Assembly: GCA_020846515.1 (NCBI GenBank)
Contig: JADLDX010000075.1
Span: forward strand, 1-6,143
Source: Pirellulaceae bacterium
GTDB taxonomy: Bacteria > Planctomycetota > Planctomycetia > Pirellulales > Pirellulaceae
DNA length: 6,143 nucleotides
Reading direction: 5' to 3'
Shown here: piece after piece, positions 1 to 6,143 of the stretch
Layout: every line of letters begins with the position of its first letter
Numbering within the stretch: position 1 is the first letter of the stretch
Notes under the pieces: model-generated
The model's database searches: none
Told to the model about the DNA's origin: nothing
What the model saw: the letters and a program-made list of their open reading frames with translations, nothing else
Program-made: the position numbers and the translations under genes

Positions 1-1200
1 AAATCGCGCAGGCTCAGTCGCTCGCAAGTCCTGGCCCATATCTCGACGCTTGACAAACGACAATGTGCCCATGGCATCCTCTATCATGATGGCCAGTTCG
101 ATGATGCTCGCCTGTTGATCAACCTGGCGCAAACCGCTGTGCGACATTCGGCATGCTTGATTAACTACGCGCGTGTCGACGAATTGACCAAGTCGCCGGG
201 CGGGCCGATCAGTGGCGTGCGCTGGACCGACCTTGAATCCGGTGAATCAACCGACAGTCAAGCGCGCGTGGTCATTAACGCGACGGGCCCGTTCTGCGAC
301 GCGATCAGACGCATGGATGATCGTCAAGCCGCACCGATGGTGGCTGCCAGTCAGGGCGTGCACCTCGTGTTTCCCAAACGATTCTTGCCCGGCAAAACAG
401 CCATGATGGTACCCAAGACGTCCGATGGCCGAGTAGTCTTTTTAATTCCATGGCACGATGCGGTTGTTTTAGGCACTACCGATACGGCGATCGATTCGGT
501 GTCGCTGGAGCCTCGAGCCCAGGCCGCGGAAATTGATTTCCTGTTGGAAACTGTGGCAGGTTATTTGCCCGATTCCCCAACTCGAGCCGATGTTTTGAGC
601 GTGTTCACTGGCATTCGCCCATTGGTGGTTGCCAATCCCGGAGCCCGCACATCGCGTTTGCCTCGGGATCATACGATCAACATTTCAGGTCATGGCCTGG
701 TAACGATCACCGGTGGCAAGTGGACGACCTACCGCAAGATGGCTGAGGATTGCGTCAATCGGGCCGCGGAGTACGCACAGCTAGCCGCTCGTCCGTGTCG
801 CACGCGCAGTCTGGCCATCGCCGGCGCACCGGCCGACGGAGCGACAGCGTTCAGCGGAAAATGGTCCGTCTACGGTTCCGACGCCGCGTTGATTGAAGAA
901 CTAAGTCACACACTGCCGGGCAGTGATGAACCTCTGGACAGTCGATTGCCCATCACACCCTCGCAAATCGTCTGGGCAGTTCGCCATGAAATGGCCCGAA
1001 CGGTAGAAGATGTATTGGCCCGGCGCACGCGAGCCCTGTTCCTCAACGCGCAAGCGGCCCTGGATATCGCCCCCCGAGTAGCCCAGATCATGGAACAGGA
1101 GTTGGCTGGAAAGTCGCCTGTCGAATCAGGGCAAAATTCCCAATGGCAAACCCAACAACTGGCCGAATTTAGCCAAACGGCTCGATGTTTCCTGTTGTAA
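1..1200 (+). CDS. glpD: Glycerol-3-phosphate dehydrogenase, FAD-dependent (5' partial)
   Basis: Oxidises sn-glycerol-3-phosphate to dihydroxyacetone phosphate and passes electrons through FAD to quinones at the inner face of the cytoplasmic membrane. The frame is open from base 1, so the gene starts upstream; the TTG at 115 is only an internal codon. About 399 residues are visible against about 500 in E. coli GlpD, so roughly 115 N-terminal residues with the FAD-binding GxGxxG are missing. Seen in order (visible-residue numbering): the YHDGQFDDARLL segment near 28-39, VINATGPFCD, IPWHDAVVLGTTDT ending near 162, FTGIRPL with R206, LPRDHTI with R222, and GGKWTTYRKMAED with K240. These match the substrate-binding Arg/Lys positions known in E. 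coli GlpD. The C-terminal DAO_C domain includes WAVRHEMARTVEDVLARRTR and the LNAQAA segment. The reading frame is intact to TAA at 1198-1200. The polar Gln-rich tail after the conserved domain is not recognisable. Family assignment is secure; the closely related GlpA subunit is less likely. Confidence 0.95.
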   Translation, partial: KSRRLSRSQVLAHISTLDKRQCAHGILYHDGQFDDARLLINLAQTAVRHSACLINYARVDELTKSPGGPISGVRWTDLESGESTDSQARVVINATGPFCDAIRRMDDRQAAPMVAASQGVHLVFPKRFLPGKTAMMVPKTSDGRVVFLIPWHDAVVLGTTDTAIDSVSLEPRAQAAEIDFLLETVAGYLPDSPTRADVLSVFTGIRPLVVANPGARTSRLPRDHTINISGHGLVTITGGKWTTYRKMAEDCVNRAAEYAQLAARPCRTRSLAIAGAPADGATAFSGKWSVYGSDAALIEELSHTLPGSDEPLDSRLPITPSQIVWAVRHEMARTVEDVLARRTRALFLNAQAALDIAPRVAQIMEQELAGKSPVESGQNSQWQTQQLAEFSQTARCFLL

Positions 1201-1306
1201 GTGGAGCGTACGGCCAGCGAAATGCCCGGCCTGATCGATGCCGCTTCGTGTAGCATCCTTCGAGATAACGGCTTACAATAATGGTTCTCTCTAGGGGCGG
1301 TCGTAC

Positions 1307-1311
1307 AGGAG
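1307..1311 (+). promoter_or_regulatory. Shine-Dalgarno site of the DUF1501 gene
   Basis: AGGAG lies 10 bases upstream of the ATG at 1322. It is the only strong, well-spaced ribosome binding site I see in the window, and it fixes the start that places the twin-arginine motif at the N-terminus. Confidence 0.7.
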
Positions 1312-1321
1312 TGAAACAGAA

Positions 1322-2743
1322 ATGTTAGGTAGACGTCGTTGGTTGATGCAGACAGCATGCGGTTTTGGTGGCTTGGCCAGCGGAGCGATGCTGGCCCGCG
1401 CGGCACAGGCTAATAACCAACCACACTTCGCCCCTAAAGCCAAACGCATTATCTTTTTGTTCATGCAAGGTGGCGTCAGTCATGTTGACTCGTTTGACTA
1501 CAAGCCGATGCTGGCCAAACGCGACGGGGAAATGCTGCCTTTTGAGGACGATCGCGTTTTAGCTAAAACTGGCCAACGCAACTCGACGCATCGCGTCATG
1601 CGTTCCCCCTGGGCCTTCAAGCAATACGGACAGACAGGACGTTGGGTCTCGGATCTGTTTCCGCATATGGCCCAACATGTCGACCAGATGTGCATGGTGC
1701 ATTCGATGCATACCGAGGGCGTAGCGCATGGTCCTTCTACACTGTTTCTGCATTGTGGATCGACCAACTTTGTGCGTCCCTCGTTTGGCTCATGGGTCTC
1801 TTATGGTTTGGGTTCAGAAAATGAAGACTTGCCCGCCTTCGTTTCCATTGCTCCTTCGGTAGGCAATGGTGGGCCGCGCAATTATGGTTCTGCGTTTCTG
1901 CCGGCCAAGTATCAGGGAACGGCGATAGGCACTGCCAGCACAGTGGCCAGCAATCTTCAAATAGAGAACCTGGCGGCTGAGGGCGGACCTTGGGGAGGTT
2001 CACGCGACGCGCAGCGTCGTCAACTCGATTTCATTCAATCGCTCAACCGAGAACAGTTGGCGCGTCGTGCGCGCAGTGGCGGTGCTGAGAGCCATGAGCT
2101 AGAGGCAGTTCTCGAATCGTATGAACTGGGTTGGCGGATGCAAACCGCTGCCCCTGAAGTGTTTGATTTGCAGCGTGAGAGTGCCCTGACACGCACAGCT
2201 TATGGACTGGATAACCCAACCACTCGCGGTTTTGGTGAAAAGTGCCTGTTAGCGCGGCGGCTGTGCGAATCTGGGGTGCGATTTGTCCAAGTCAACTATG
2301 GCGACAACTCGGCCAATCCAGCTTGGGATCAGCATTCCAACTTACCCAAGCATGCCGATCACGCGAAAGCTGTTGACCAACCCATTGGGGCATTGATGGC
2401 CGATCTCAAAGCCCGCGGACTCTTGGAAGATACGCTGGTGTGGTGGGGAGGCGAGTTTGGCCGCACGCCGTACTCACAAAGCAATGGCACTGGTCGAGAC
2501 CACAACCCCAGCGGTTTTACCGTGTGGCTGGCCGGAGGCGGTGTGGCCGCGGGTCGTAGTGTTGGCAAGACCGATGAGTTTGGGCACTCGGCCATTGAAA
2601 ACAAGATCCACATGCACGACTTGCATGCCACTCTTTTGCACATGATGGGCATCGATCACGAGCGGCTGACTTACGAATATGCCGGTCGACACTTCCGCTT
2701 GACCGACGTCCACGGTCGCGTGGTCAACGACCTGATTGCGTAA
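1322..2743 (+). CDS. DUF1501 family protein, Tat-exported
   Basis: Complete 473-residue protein of the DUF1501 family, a member of the alkaline phosphatase/sulfatase-like fold that is greatly expanded in Planctomycetes; its biochemical role is not established. The N-terminus reads as a twin-arginine signal: R4-R5-R6-W7-L8-M9, a hydrophobic Ala/Gly-rich stretch at 11-25, then an A-Q-A cleavage site after residue 30, so export in the folded state is expected. Family landmarks: FLFMQGGVSHVDSFDYKP (H54, D56, D59), WDQHSN (D336, H338), KHADH (H344, D346, H347), GEFGRTP (E378), GRDHNP (D393, H394) and HMHDLHATLLHMMGIDH (H430, H432, D433, H435). The many conserved Asp/His positions suggest metal binding, by inference. 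Start chosen from the AGGAG site and the signal peptide. DUF1501 genes often follow a DUF1549/DUF1553 cytochrome-type partner; here the upstream gene is glpD, 121 bp away, and no partner is present. Confidence 0.93.
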   Translation: MLGRRRWLMQTACGFGGLASGAMLARAAQANNQPHFAPKAKRIIFLFMQGGVSHVDSFDYKPMLAKRDGEMLPFEDDRVLAKTGQRNSTHRVMRSPWAFKQYGQTGRWVSDLFPHMAQHVDQMCMVHSMHTEGVAHGPSTLFLHCGSTNFVRPSFGSWVSYGLGSENEDLPAFVSIAPSVGNGGPRNYGSAFLPAKYQGTAIGTASTVASNLQIENLAAEGGPWGGSRDAQRRQLDFIQSLNREQLARRARSGGAESHELEAVLESYELGWRMQTAAPEVFDLQRESALTRTAYGLDNPTTRGFGEKCLLARRLCESGVRFVQVNYGDNSANPAWDQHSNLPKHADHAKAVDQPIGALMADLKARGLLEDTLVWWGGEFGRTPYSQSNGTGRDHNPSGFTVWLAGGGVAAGRSVGKTDEFGHSAIENKIHMHDLHATLLHMMGIDHERLTYEYAGRHFRLTDVHGRVVNDLIA

Positions 2744-2772
2744 GCTGGGAACCCAAGCGACCTGCCTAGTTG

Positions 2773-4563
2773 TTACTCATCTTCGGCCGCCCGCGTTCGT
2801 CCCATAGCGAAATCAAATTCGCTAAGGGCTGGAATGATCATCGAAGCCGTGGCAAAGCCGTAAGCGACGACGATCACCGAGAACACCGACAATTCTTGAT
2901 TGCGCAAGATAAAGCTGGTGATCGCAAAGAAGGTCAAGAAGGGCAGCCCGAACGAGGCCAATGCGATTGCGGGACTGGGGTTGCGAATCCCAAGAGCGGC
3001 AAACAGACCGATACCGCCGCCTAGAATGATCACCAAAAAAGGTGGTAATTGGCTGGCGAAGGATCCGCGAAAACTGAGCATGACCAGCATGCACATCACG
3101 ACACCCAGAAACAAAAAGAAGACCGTGCCCAGACTGGTCGCAATCGCGCCTCGCGACTGGCTGTGGATCATGCCACAGTGGATGCCCAACATAGTCACGA
3201 ATAAGTTCATGGTGACCAGGCCAATTAAGACATAACAGAGATTCTCGCCGCTGATTCCACCCTGCCACCACAAGTAAACGCATAATGCCAGGGGCAAAAC
3301 GACCATCTCCTTGGTCACATACAAGACGCCTATCAACTTGCCCAATAGGAACTGGGTGGGTGTAATTTGCGTGACCAGCAGTAGGTCCAGCGCCTGGCCA
3401 TCGCGTTCGTTCGTGATTGAGTTCACGGCCAACGCATTGATCATGATCAAGCTGATCACCAGAAACGGCGCGAGCACTTTCGTGGCTGCGGGAATCAATT
3501 CTTCGTTCAGACGACTGCGTTGCAAGGCTGCGCCGCTTTCCACGCTCCAGTAGAGTCCGCCCATGGCGGCCGCAAACAGTACGATGTAAACCAAACGAAT
3601 GAACAGCAGTTTGCGACCGTAGGCCCACGTACACATTTCGCGCCACAGCACCGGATTGGTCCATACACGCCTGGGAGCGCGAACTTTCCAGGTGGCAGCA
3701 GAGGCGAGGGCTTCAGCGCTATGTTTCGCCAGATCGACTGAGTCTTCAACCTCAGGGGCCTGTTGTTGCACTTGCTGGGACGGGTTCCAAACGCGCAGTC
3801 GCATGATTGTAAACAAGCACAGTCCCACGCCCATGGCCAAGCCAATCAGGCAATAAAGCGTAGCTACGCCGCCAACGACAAAGGCAAAGGCTGCATCAGG
3901 CAACGGTTGGCAAACACTCCACACAGCGCGCAGCGGGCTTAAGATCTTTGCCCAATCAGTTGGTATGCCAGGCACGTTTCCACCAGCAATGGCCTCACCG
4001 AATACGCACCAGGCAGCAATGGCCAAGAGAGTCATCGCCAGAGCTTGAAAGGTTTTCTCGCGCCAGAAACCAACTAACGCTCCTAAAGCCCCACACCAAA
4101 AGGCAGTCACCAGGATGATCGCCATTGCCAACAGCGATTGCTCAACGGAGACTCCGCCCAGCAGAGGGAATACCAGTAGGAGCGGCAAAGAAGATAGAAC
4201 CATATTGGCCACTCCCAACAGACTGGCCATCAATTTGCCCAAAACAATCTCTGTGCTGCGCAAGCGAGTGAGCAAGAGCAGGATCAGCGTGCGACGATCT
4301 TTCTCTTGGGCCACAGCGGCCGCTGTGGTTACCGCTGCCAAAAACATAACCACCAGCAATTCCAAGGGAACCACCAGTTGAAAGGCCAGGGCTCCGAAAC
4401 GCGCCAGATCGCCGATGTTGCGAACTTGCTGCATCCCGGCCAACAGCAACCACACGGTTCCCACCAGGCTGAACAGAGCGGCCACGAAGACCACGCGTTG
4501 CAAATAGAATTTCCAGCGTCGCGGAGCCACTAACCATTCGCGGCCGAGGATCGGACCAATCAT
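2773..4563 (-). CDS. ABC-2 type transporter permease with two homologous halves
   Basis: Integral membrane protein of 596 residues, about 13-14 hydrophobic segments, of the ABC-2 (NosY/GldF-like) permease group that moves substrates outward using a separate ATPase. It contains two copies of the family signature: EKDRRTLILLLLTRLRSTEI continuing to LGKL at 87-111, and NERDGQALDLLLVTQITPTQ continuing to LGKL at 385-410. They lie about 299 residues apart, and 12 of 25 aligned positions are identical. Each is preceded at the same distance by a basic/aromatic entry helix (REW at 8-10, REM at 308-310), so the protein is an internal duplication with a hydrophilic Gln/Glu-rich linker near 258-300. The start is the ATG read on the minus strand at 4563-4561, with only a weak AGG upstream; TAA ends at 2773. 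No ATPase gene adjoins it: both neighbours are on the plus strand, so it is a one-gene unit. The substrate cannot be told. Confidence 0.88.
   Translation of the reverse strand: MIGPILGREWLVAPRRWKFYLQRVVFVAALFSLVGTVWLLLAGMQQVRNIGDLARFGALAFQLVVPLELLVVMFLAAVTTAAAVAQEKDRRTLILLLLTRLRSTEIVLGKLMASLLGVANMVLSSLPLLLVFPLLGGVSVEQSLLAMAIILVTAFWCGALGALVGFWREKTFQALAMTLLAIAAWCVFGEAIAGGNVPGIPTDWAKILSPLRAVWSVCQPLPDAAFAFVVGGVATLYCLIGLAMGVGLCLFTIMRLRVWNPSQQVQQQAPEVEDSVDLAKHSAEALASAATWKVRAPRRVWTNPVLWREMCTWAYGRKLLFIRLVYIVLFAAAMGGLYWSVESGAALQRSRLNEELIPAATKVLAPFLVISLIMINALAVNSITNERDGQALDLLLVTQITPTQFLLGKLIGVLYVTKEMVVLPLALCVYLWWQGGISGENLCYVLIGLVTMNLFVTMLGIHCGMIHSQSRGAIATSLGTVFFLFLGVVMCMLVMLSFRGSFASQLPPFLVIILGGGIGLFAALGIRNPSPAIALASFGLPFLTFFAITSFILRNQELSVFSVIVVAYGFATASMIIPALSEFDFAMGRTRAAEDE
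4311..4328. repeat. 18-bp perfect palindrome inside the permease gene
   Basis: CCACAGCGG is followed directly by its reverse complement CCGCTGTGG. It lies in codons for the Ala-rich TTAAAVA stretch near residues 79-85 of the permease, so coding constraint may explain it; no function is inferred. Confidence 0.6.
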
Positions 4564-4850
4564 GCTTGCTGCCTGGAGTTATAAATCGAAATGAGCTTAC
4601 GGTTGTCGCAGGTTGCCGTGGACAGGGCAGGGCGTCGAATGAATGACCTGCTGCGACCGTAGCGATTGTAATAGGTAGTCGGCAGAAAAACTGCGCCGCT
4701 CCAGGACTTGAGAGTTCTAATTGCCCCCGCCCGAGCTATTAAAAGCTAAGGTTCTGCTATCGGGTTATACGTATCAACTGGAGGATGCGGTTCACATAAA
4801 GCCCGGCGCCCTGCAGTTTGGATAGCCGATTCCGTAGGTACCGCCCCACC
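4564..4850. other. Divergent intergenic region between permease and HAMP-like gene
   Basis: About 287 bp separating two divergent starts, so it should hold promoters for both genes. I see no sigma-70 promoter with both boxes well matched. Isolated AT-rich hexamers occur (TTATAC at 4765-4770 on the plus strand, TATAAC at 4583-4578 on the minus strand) without convincing -35 partners. The region contains an imperfect inverted repeat, listed separately. No credible gene is visible in it. Confidence 0.6.
4598..4661. repeat. Imperfect inverted repeat, possible operator or hairpin
   Basis: The 16-base arm TACGGTTGTCGCAGGT (4598-4613) is matched in reverse complement by ACCTGCTGCGACCGTA (4646-4661) at 13 of 16 positions, with a 32-base spacer. 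It lies 35-98 bp upstream of the permease start, where it could be transcribed as a leader hairpin or bound as DNA by a regulator. A match of this quality could also arise by chance. Confidence 0.4.
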
Positions 4851-5426
4851 ATGGTAATGCGACAAAAAGTCTGGATCGATCAACATGTACAAGGCGTTTT
4901 GGTCGGTCGAGTCATTCTGTATTGGTCAGGCATTCTTCTGTACTTTGGCCTATCGATAGGCTGCTACCAATGGTGGCAAAATCCTGAATGGACCATGGCC
5001 CAACACATGGGTGCGATGTTTGAGCAAGTTGGGCCTTGTCTGCCCACTTTGTTCCTGTTGCTGCCACTGGTCATCTTTGACATCGTGCGGCTGAGCAACC
5101 GCTTTGCTGGTCCGATCTATCGCCTGCGAACGCATTTGAAAGAGTTGAATCAAAACTCCAACACTTGCCCACTCCATTTTCGCGACGATGACTACTGGCA
5201 GCAACTGGCCGATCCGATCAACACCATGCAGCTAAAGCTACTCACCATGGAACAACAACTGGCTACGTTAGCATCTTTGCAAATGAGCTTGGGTGGTGTT
5301 AACTTGTCCACGGTGCCGCTGCAACGGGAGGCACCCACAGCAGTTGATGACACGCAGTCACCCCCGATACCCATTCCCATTACCATGCCGACGGCTGCCG
5401 CTGCGGTGACCGGCGCCGTCAACTGA
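4851..5426 (+). CDS. Small membrane protein with HAMP-like segment, no output domain
   Basis: Predicted inner-membrane protein of 191 residues from the ATG at 4851. A short cytoplasmic start (RQKVWIDQHVQG) is followed by a hydrophobic helix near 16-42, a short loop rich in W/Q/M that would lie outside, and a second helix near 60-80. RLSNRFAGPIYRLRTHLKEL (80-99) comes next and resembles the first helix and Pro-containing connector of a HAMP signal-relay domain. The following stretch through FRDDDYWQQLADPINTMQLKLLTMEQQL looks like a second amphipathic helix. The protein then ends in a Pro/Ala/Thr-rich low-complexity tail with no kinase, cyclase or chemoreceptor output domain. It may dimerise or pass a membrane signal to a partner, by inference. 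Start is uncertain: ATG 4851 has only a weak AGG 12 bases upstream; ATG 4857 (two residues shorter) and TTG 4818 (11 residues longer) are alternatives. It is divergent from the permease and co-oriented with the PAS gene 252 bp downstream. Confidence 0.75.
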   Translation: MVMRQKVWIDQHVQGVLVGRVILYWSGILLYFGLSIGCYQWWQNPEWTMAQHMGAMFEQVGPCLPTLFLLLPLVIFDIVRLSNRFAGPIYRLRTHLKELNQNSNTCPLHFRDDDYWQQLADPINTMQLKLLTMEQQLATLASLQMSLGGVNLSTVPLQREAPTAVDDTQSPPIPIPITMPTAAAAVTGAVN

Positions 5427-5678
5427 TTCGACAGTCGACCATGGCAATGCAGATGGCGAGTACGAAGTAAGTTTCGATCGCCTGGTTTGGCCTTGTACGC
5501 CCCTGTACGCCTTGTACGCCCCTGTACGCCCTGTGGATGTTTTGGCTACCACCCATGCCGCTATGAGCGTGGGTGTCTGGTCAAGCGCCATGACCATCGG
5601 ATCAGCCCTTAGTGGCTGGCCGAGATACGACGTGCTTCATCAACTCTGAGCCTGATCCTCCATTCTCTGGGCCGGTCT
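5427..5678. other. Intergenic gap upstream of the PAS gene
   Basis: About 252 bp with no credible gene; only very short reading frames are present, such as a 28-codon one at 5563-5649 with no ribosome binding site or recognisable product. It holds the tandem GTACGCC repeat. I see no clear terminator hairpin with a T-run after the HAMP-like gene and no convincing promoter for the PAS gene. Confidence 0.6.
5492..5530. repeat. Tandem 19-bp repeat (four GTACGCC boxes)
   Basis: The 19-base unit CTTGTACGCCCCTGTACGC occurs twice without a mismatch at 5492-5510 and 5511-5529. Each unit is itself two related half-units, so TGTACGCC appears four times, at 5494, 5504, 5513 and 5523, spaced 10, 9 and 10 bases. 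Each box contains the self-complementary core GTAC. The array ends about 150 bp before the PAS gene start. It could be a protein-binding array or a simple slippage-derived minisatellite. Confidence 0.85.
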
Positions 5679-6143
5679 ATGCACGAACAGGAAGCTCTAC
5701 TTCGGCAAACGGAACTGCTGAAAGAAACACAATCCCTTGCGCGCGTCGGCAGCTTCGAATGGGATATTCGCTCAAACGAACTGCGTTGGTCCGAAATACT
5801 GTACGACATATTTGGCGTCGCGCCAGAAAATTTTTCGCCAACACTGGATGCTTATCTGCAATTCGTGCATCCCGATGATGTTCAGCAAGTAAAAGAGTGC
5901 ATCCAGTCAGCCGTATCTACGGTAGGCAGTTTTGAAGTTCGCGAGCGCATCGTGCGCCGCGATCAAAGTCTGCGTGTGCTCTACACACGTGGACGTGTAA
6001 TATGCGATGCCAACGGTCTGCCCGATCGACTCATCGGCGCCTGCATGGACGTCACCGAACAGTCGCTGACGATAGACCAATTGCATGCCAGCGAAGCCCG
6101 ATATCGAGCGCTCGTGGATCATGCATCGGACTCGTTGGTCTTG
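5679..6143 (+). CDS. PAS-domain sensory protein (3' partial)
   Basis: The frame runs open to the window end, giving 155 residues of a longer protein. A short N-terminal coiled-coil-like helix (HEQEALLRQTELLKETQ) leads into a PAS_3-type fold at about 19-128. Landmarks are LARVGSFEWDIRSNELRWS, LYDIFGV, FVHPDDVQQV, a FEVRERIVRRDQSLR strand region, and the closing LIGACMDVTEQ, typical of PAS/PAC modules. A second PAS begins at the edge (SEARYRALVDHASDSLVL). PAS domains bind small ligands or mediate protein contacts; the output module (histidine kinase, GGDEF or other) lies outside the window and cannot be named. Start ATG 5679 is the only standard start after the in-frame TAG at 5610; it lacks a Shine-Dalgarno. 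No transmembrane segment precedes the PAS, so a cytoplasmic protein is likely. The upstream same-strand HAMP-like gene is a possible functional partner, by inference only. Confidence 0.88.
   Translation, partial: MHEQEALLRQTELLKETQSLARVGSFEWDIRSNELRWSEILYDIFGVAPENFSPTLDAYLQFVHPDDVQQVKECIQSAVSTVGSFEVRERIVRRDQSLRVLYTRGRVICDANGLPDRLIGACMDVTEQSLTIDQLHASEARYRALVDHASDSLVL

Noticed and set aside
1237..1257. GATGC...GCATC possible hairpin after glpD
   Set aside because: Only a 5-bp stem with an 11-base loop and no T-run follows, so it does not support an intrinsic terminator.
1274..1279. TACAAT, a good -10 hexamer upstream of the DUF1501 gene
   Set aside because: No recognisable -35 box at 16-18 bp spacing and no extended -10; one hexamer is not enough to call a promoter.
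906..1406. 166-codon minus-strand open frame overlapping glpD and the DUF1501 start
   Set aside because: It lies antisense to two well-supported genes, has Arg/Ser-rich out-of-frame composition and no recognisable domain.
2744..2772. Possible bidirectional terminator in the convergent gap
   Set aside because: The only complementarity (GGGAACCC) would leave a two-base loop, and no T-run is present on either strand.
2822..3664. 280-codon minus-strand open frame in another frame of the permease
   Set aside because: It overlaps the permease entirely; its Arg/His/Gly-rich product lacks membrane segments or family motifs, while the permease frame has clear ABC-2 signatures.
4578..4583. TATAAC on the minus strand as permease -10 box
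   Set aside because: No -35 partner, and it would give a leader of only about seven bases.
4780..4799. GGAGG directly followed by ATG CGG TTC ACA TAA, a four-codon leader-like frame upstream of the HAMP-like gene
   Set aside because: The Shine-Dalgarno-like sequence touches the ATG with no spacer, and the peptide MRFT shows no attenuator pattern.
5358..5597. 79-codon minus-strand frame across the GTACGCC repeat
   Set aside because: It overlaps the end of the HAMP-like gene, its internal repeat simply reflects the DNA repeat, and no ribosome binding site or domain is visible.

Overview
The window looks like a chromosomal stretch from a planctomycete, most likely a Pirellulales/Rhodopirellula-type bacterium. 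The main pointer is a Tat-exported DUF1501 protein, a family greatly expanded in Planctomycetes. Supporting signs are a large two-lobed ABC-2 permease, weak or absent Shine-Dalgarno sites on most genes, and a GC content that by eye is in the mid-50s. The lineage is inferred from gene content; there is no rRNA or marker gene to confirm it.

Layout: (1) 1-1200, +, 3' part of an aerobic FAD-dependent glycerol-3-phosphate dehydrogenase (glpD), with its N-terminus outside the window. (2) 1322-2743, +, a complete DUF1501 exported protein with the only strong ribosome binding site in the window. (3) 2773-4563, -, a 596-residue ABC-2 type permease built from two related halves. It converges on the DUF1501 gene with a 29-bp gap. 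(4) 4564-4850, a divergent intergenic region with an imperfect inverted repeat. (5) 4851-5426, +, a small two-helix membrane protein with a HAMP-like segment and no output domain. (6) 5427-5678, a non-coding gap holding a perfect 19-bp tandem duplication, i.e. four GTACGCC boxes spaced about one helical turn apart. (7) 5679-6143, +, the start of a PAS-domain sensory protein that runs off the window.

The genes do not form an obvious single pathway. GlpD feeds glycerol-3-phosphate electrons to the quinone pool. The DUF1501 protein probably acts outside the cytoplasmic membrane. The permease is isolated from any ATPase gene, because both neighbours are on the opposite strand. The HAMP-like protein and the PAS protein lie on the same strand and may both belong to signal sensing, but the sequence does not prove a link. 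I see no mobile element, CRISPR array, tRNA or rRNA, and no convincing undescribed multi-gene system. The most unusual items are the spaced GTACGCC box array, the orphan duplicated permease, and the HAMP-like protein without an output module.
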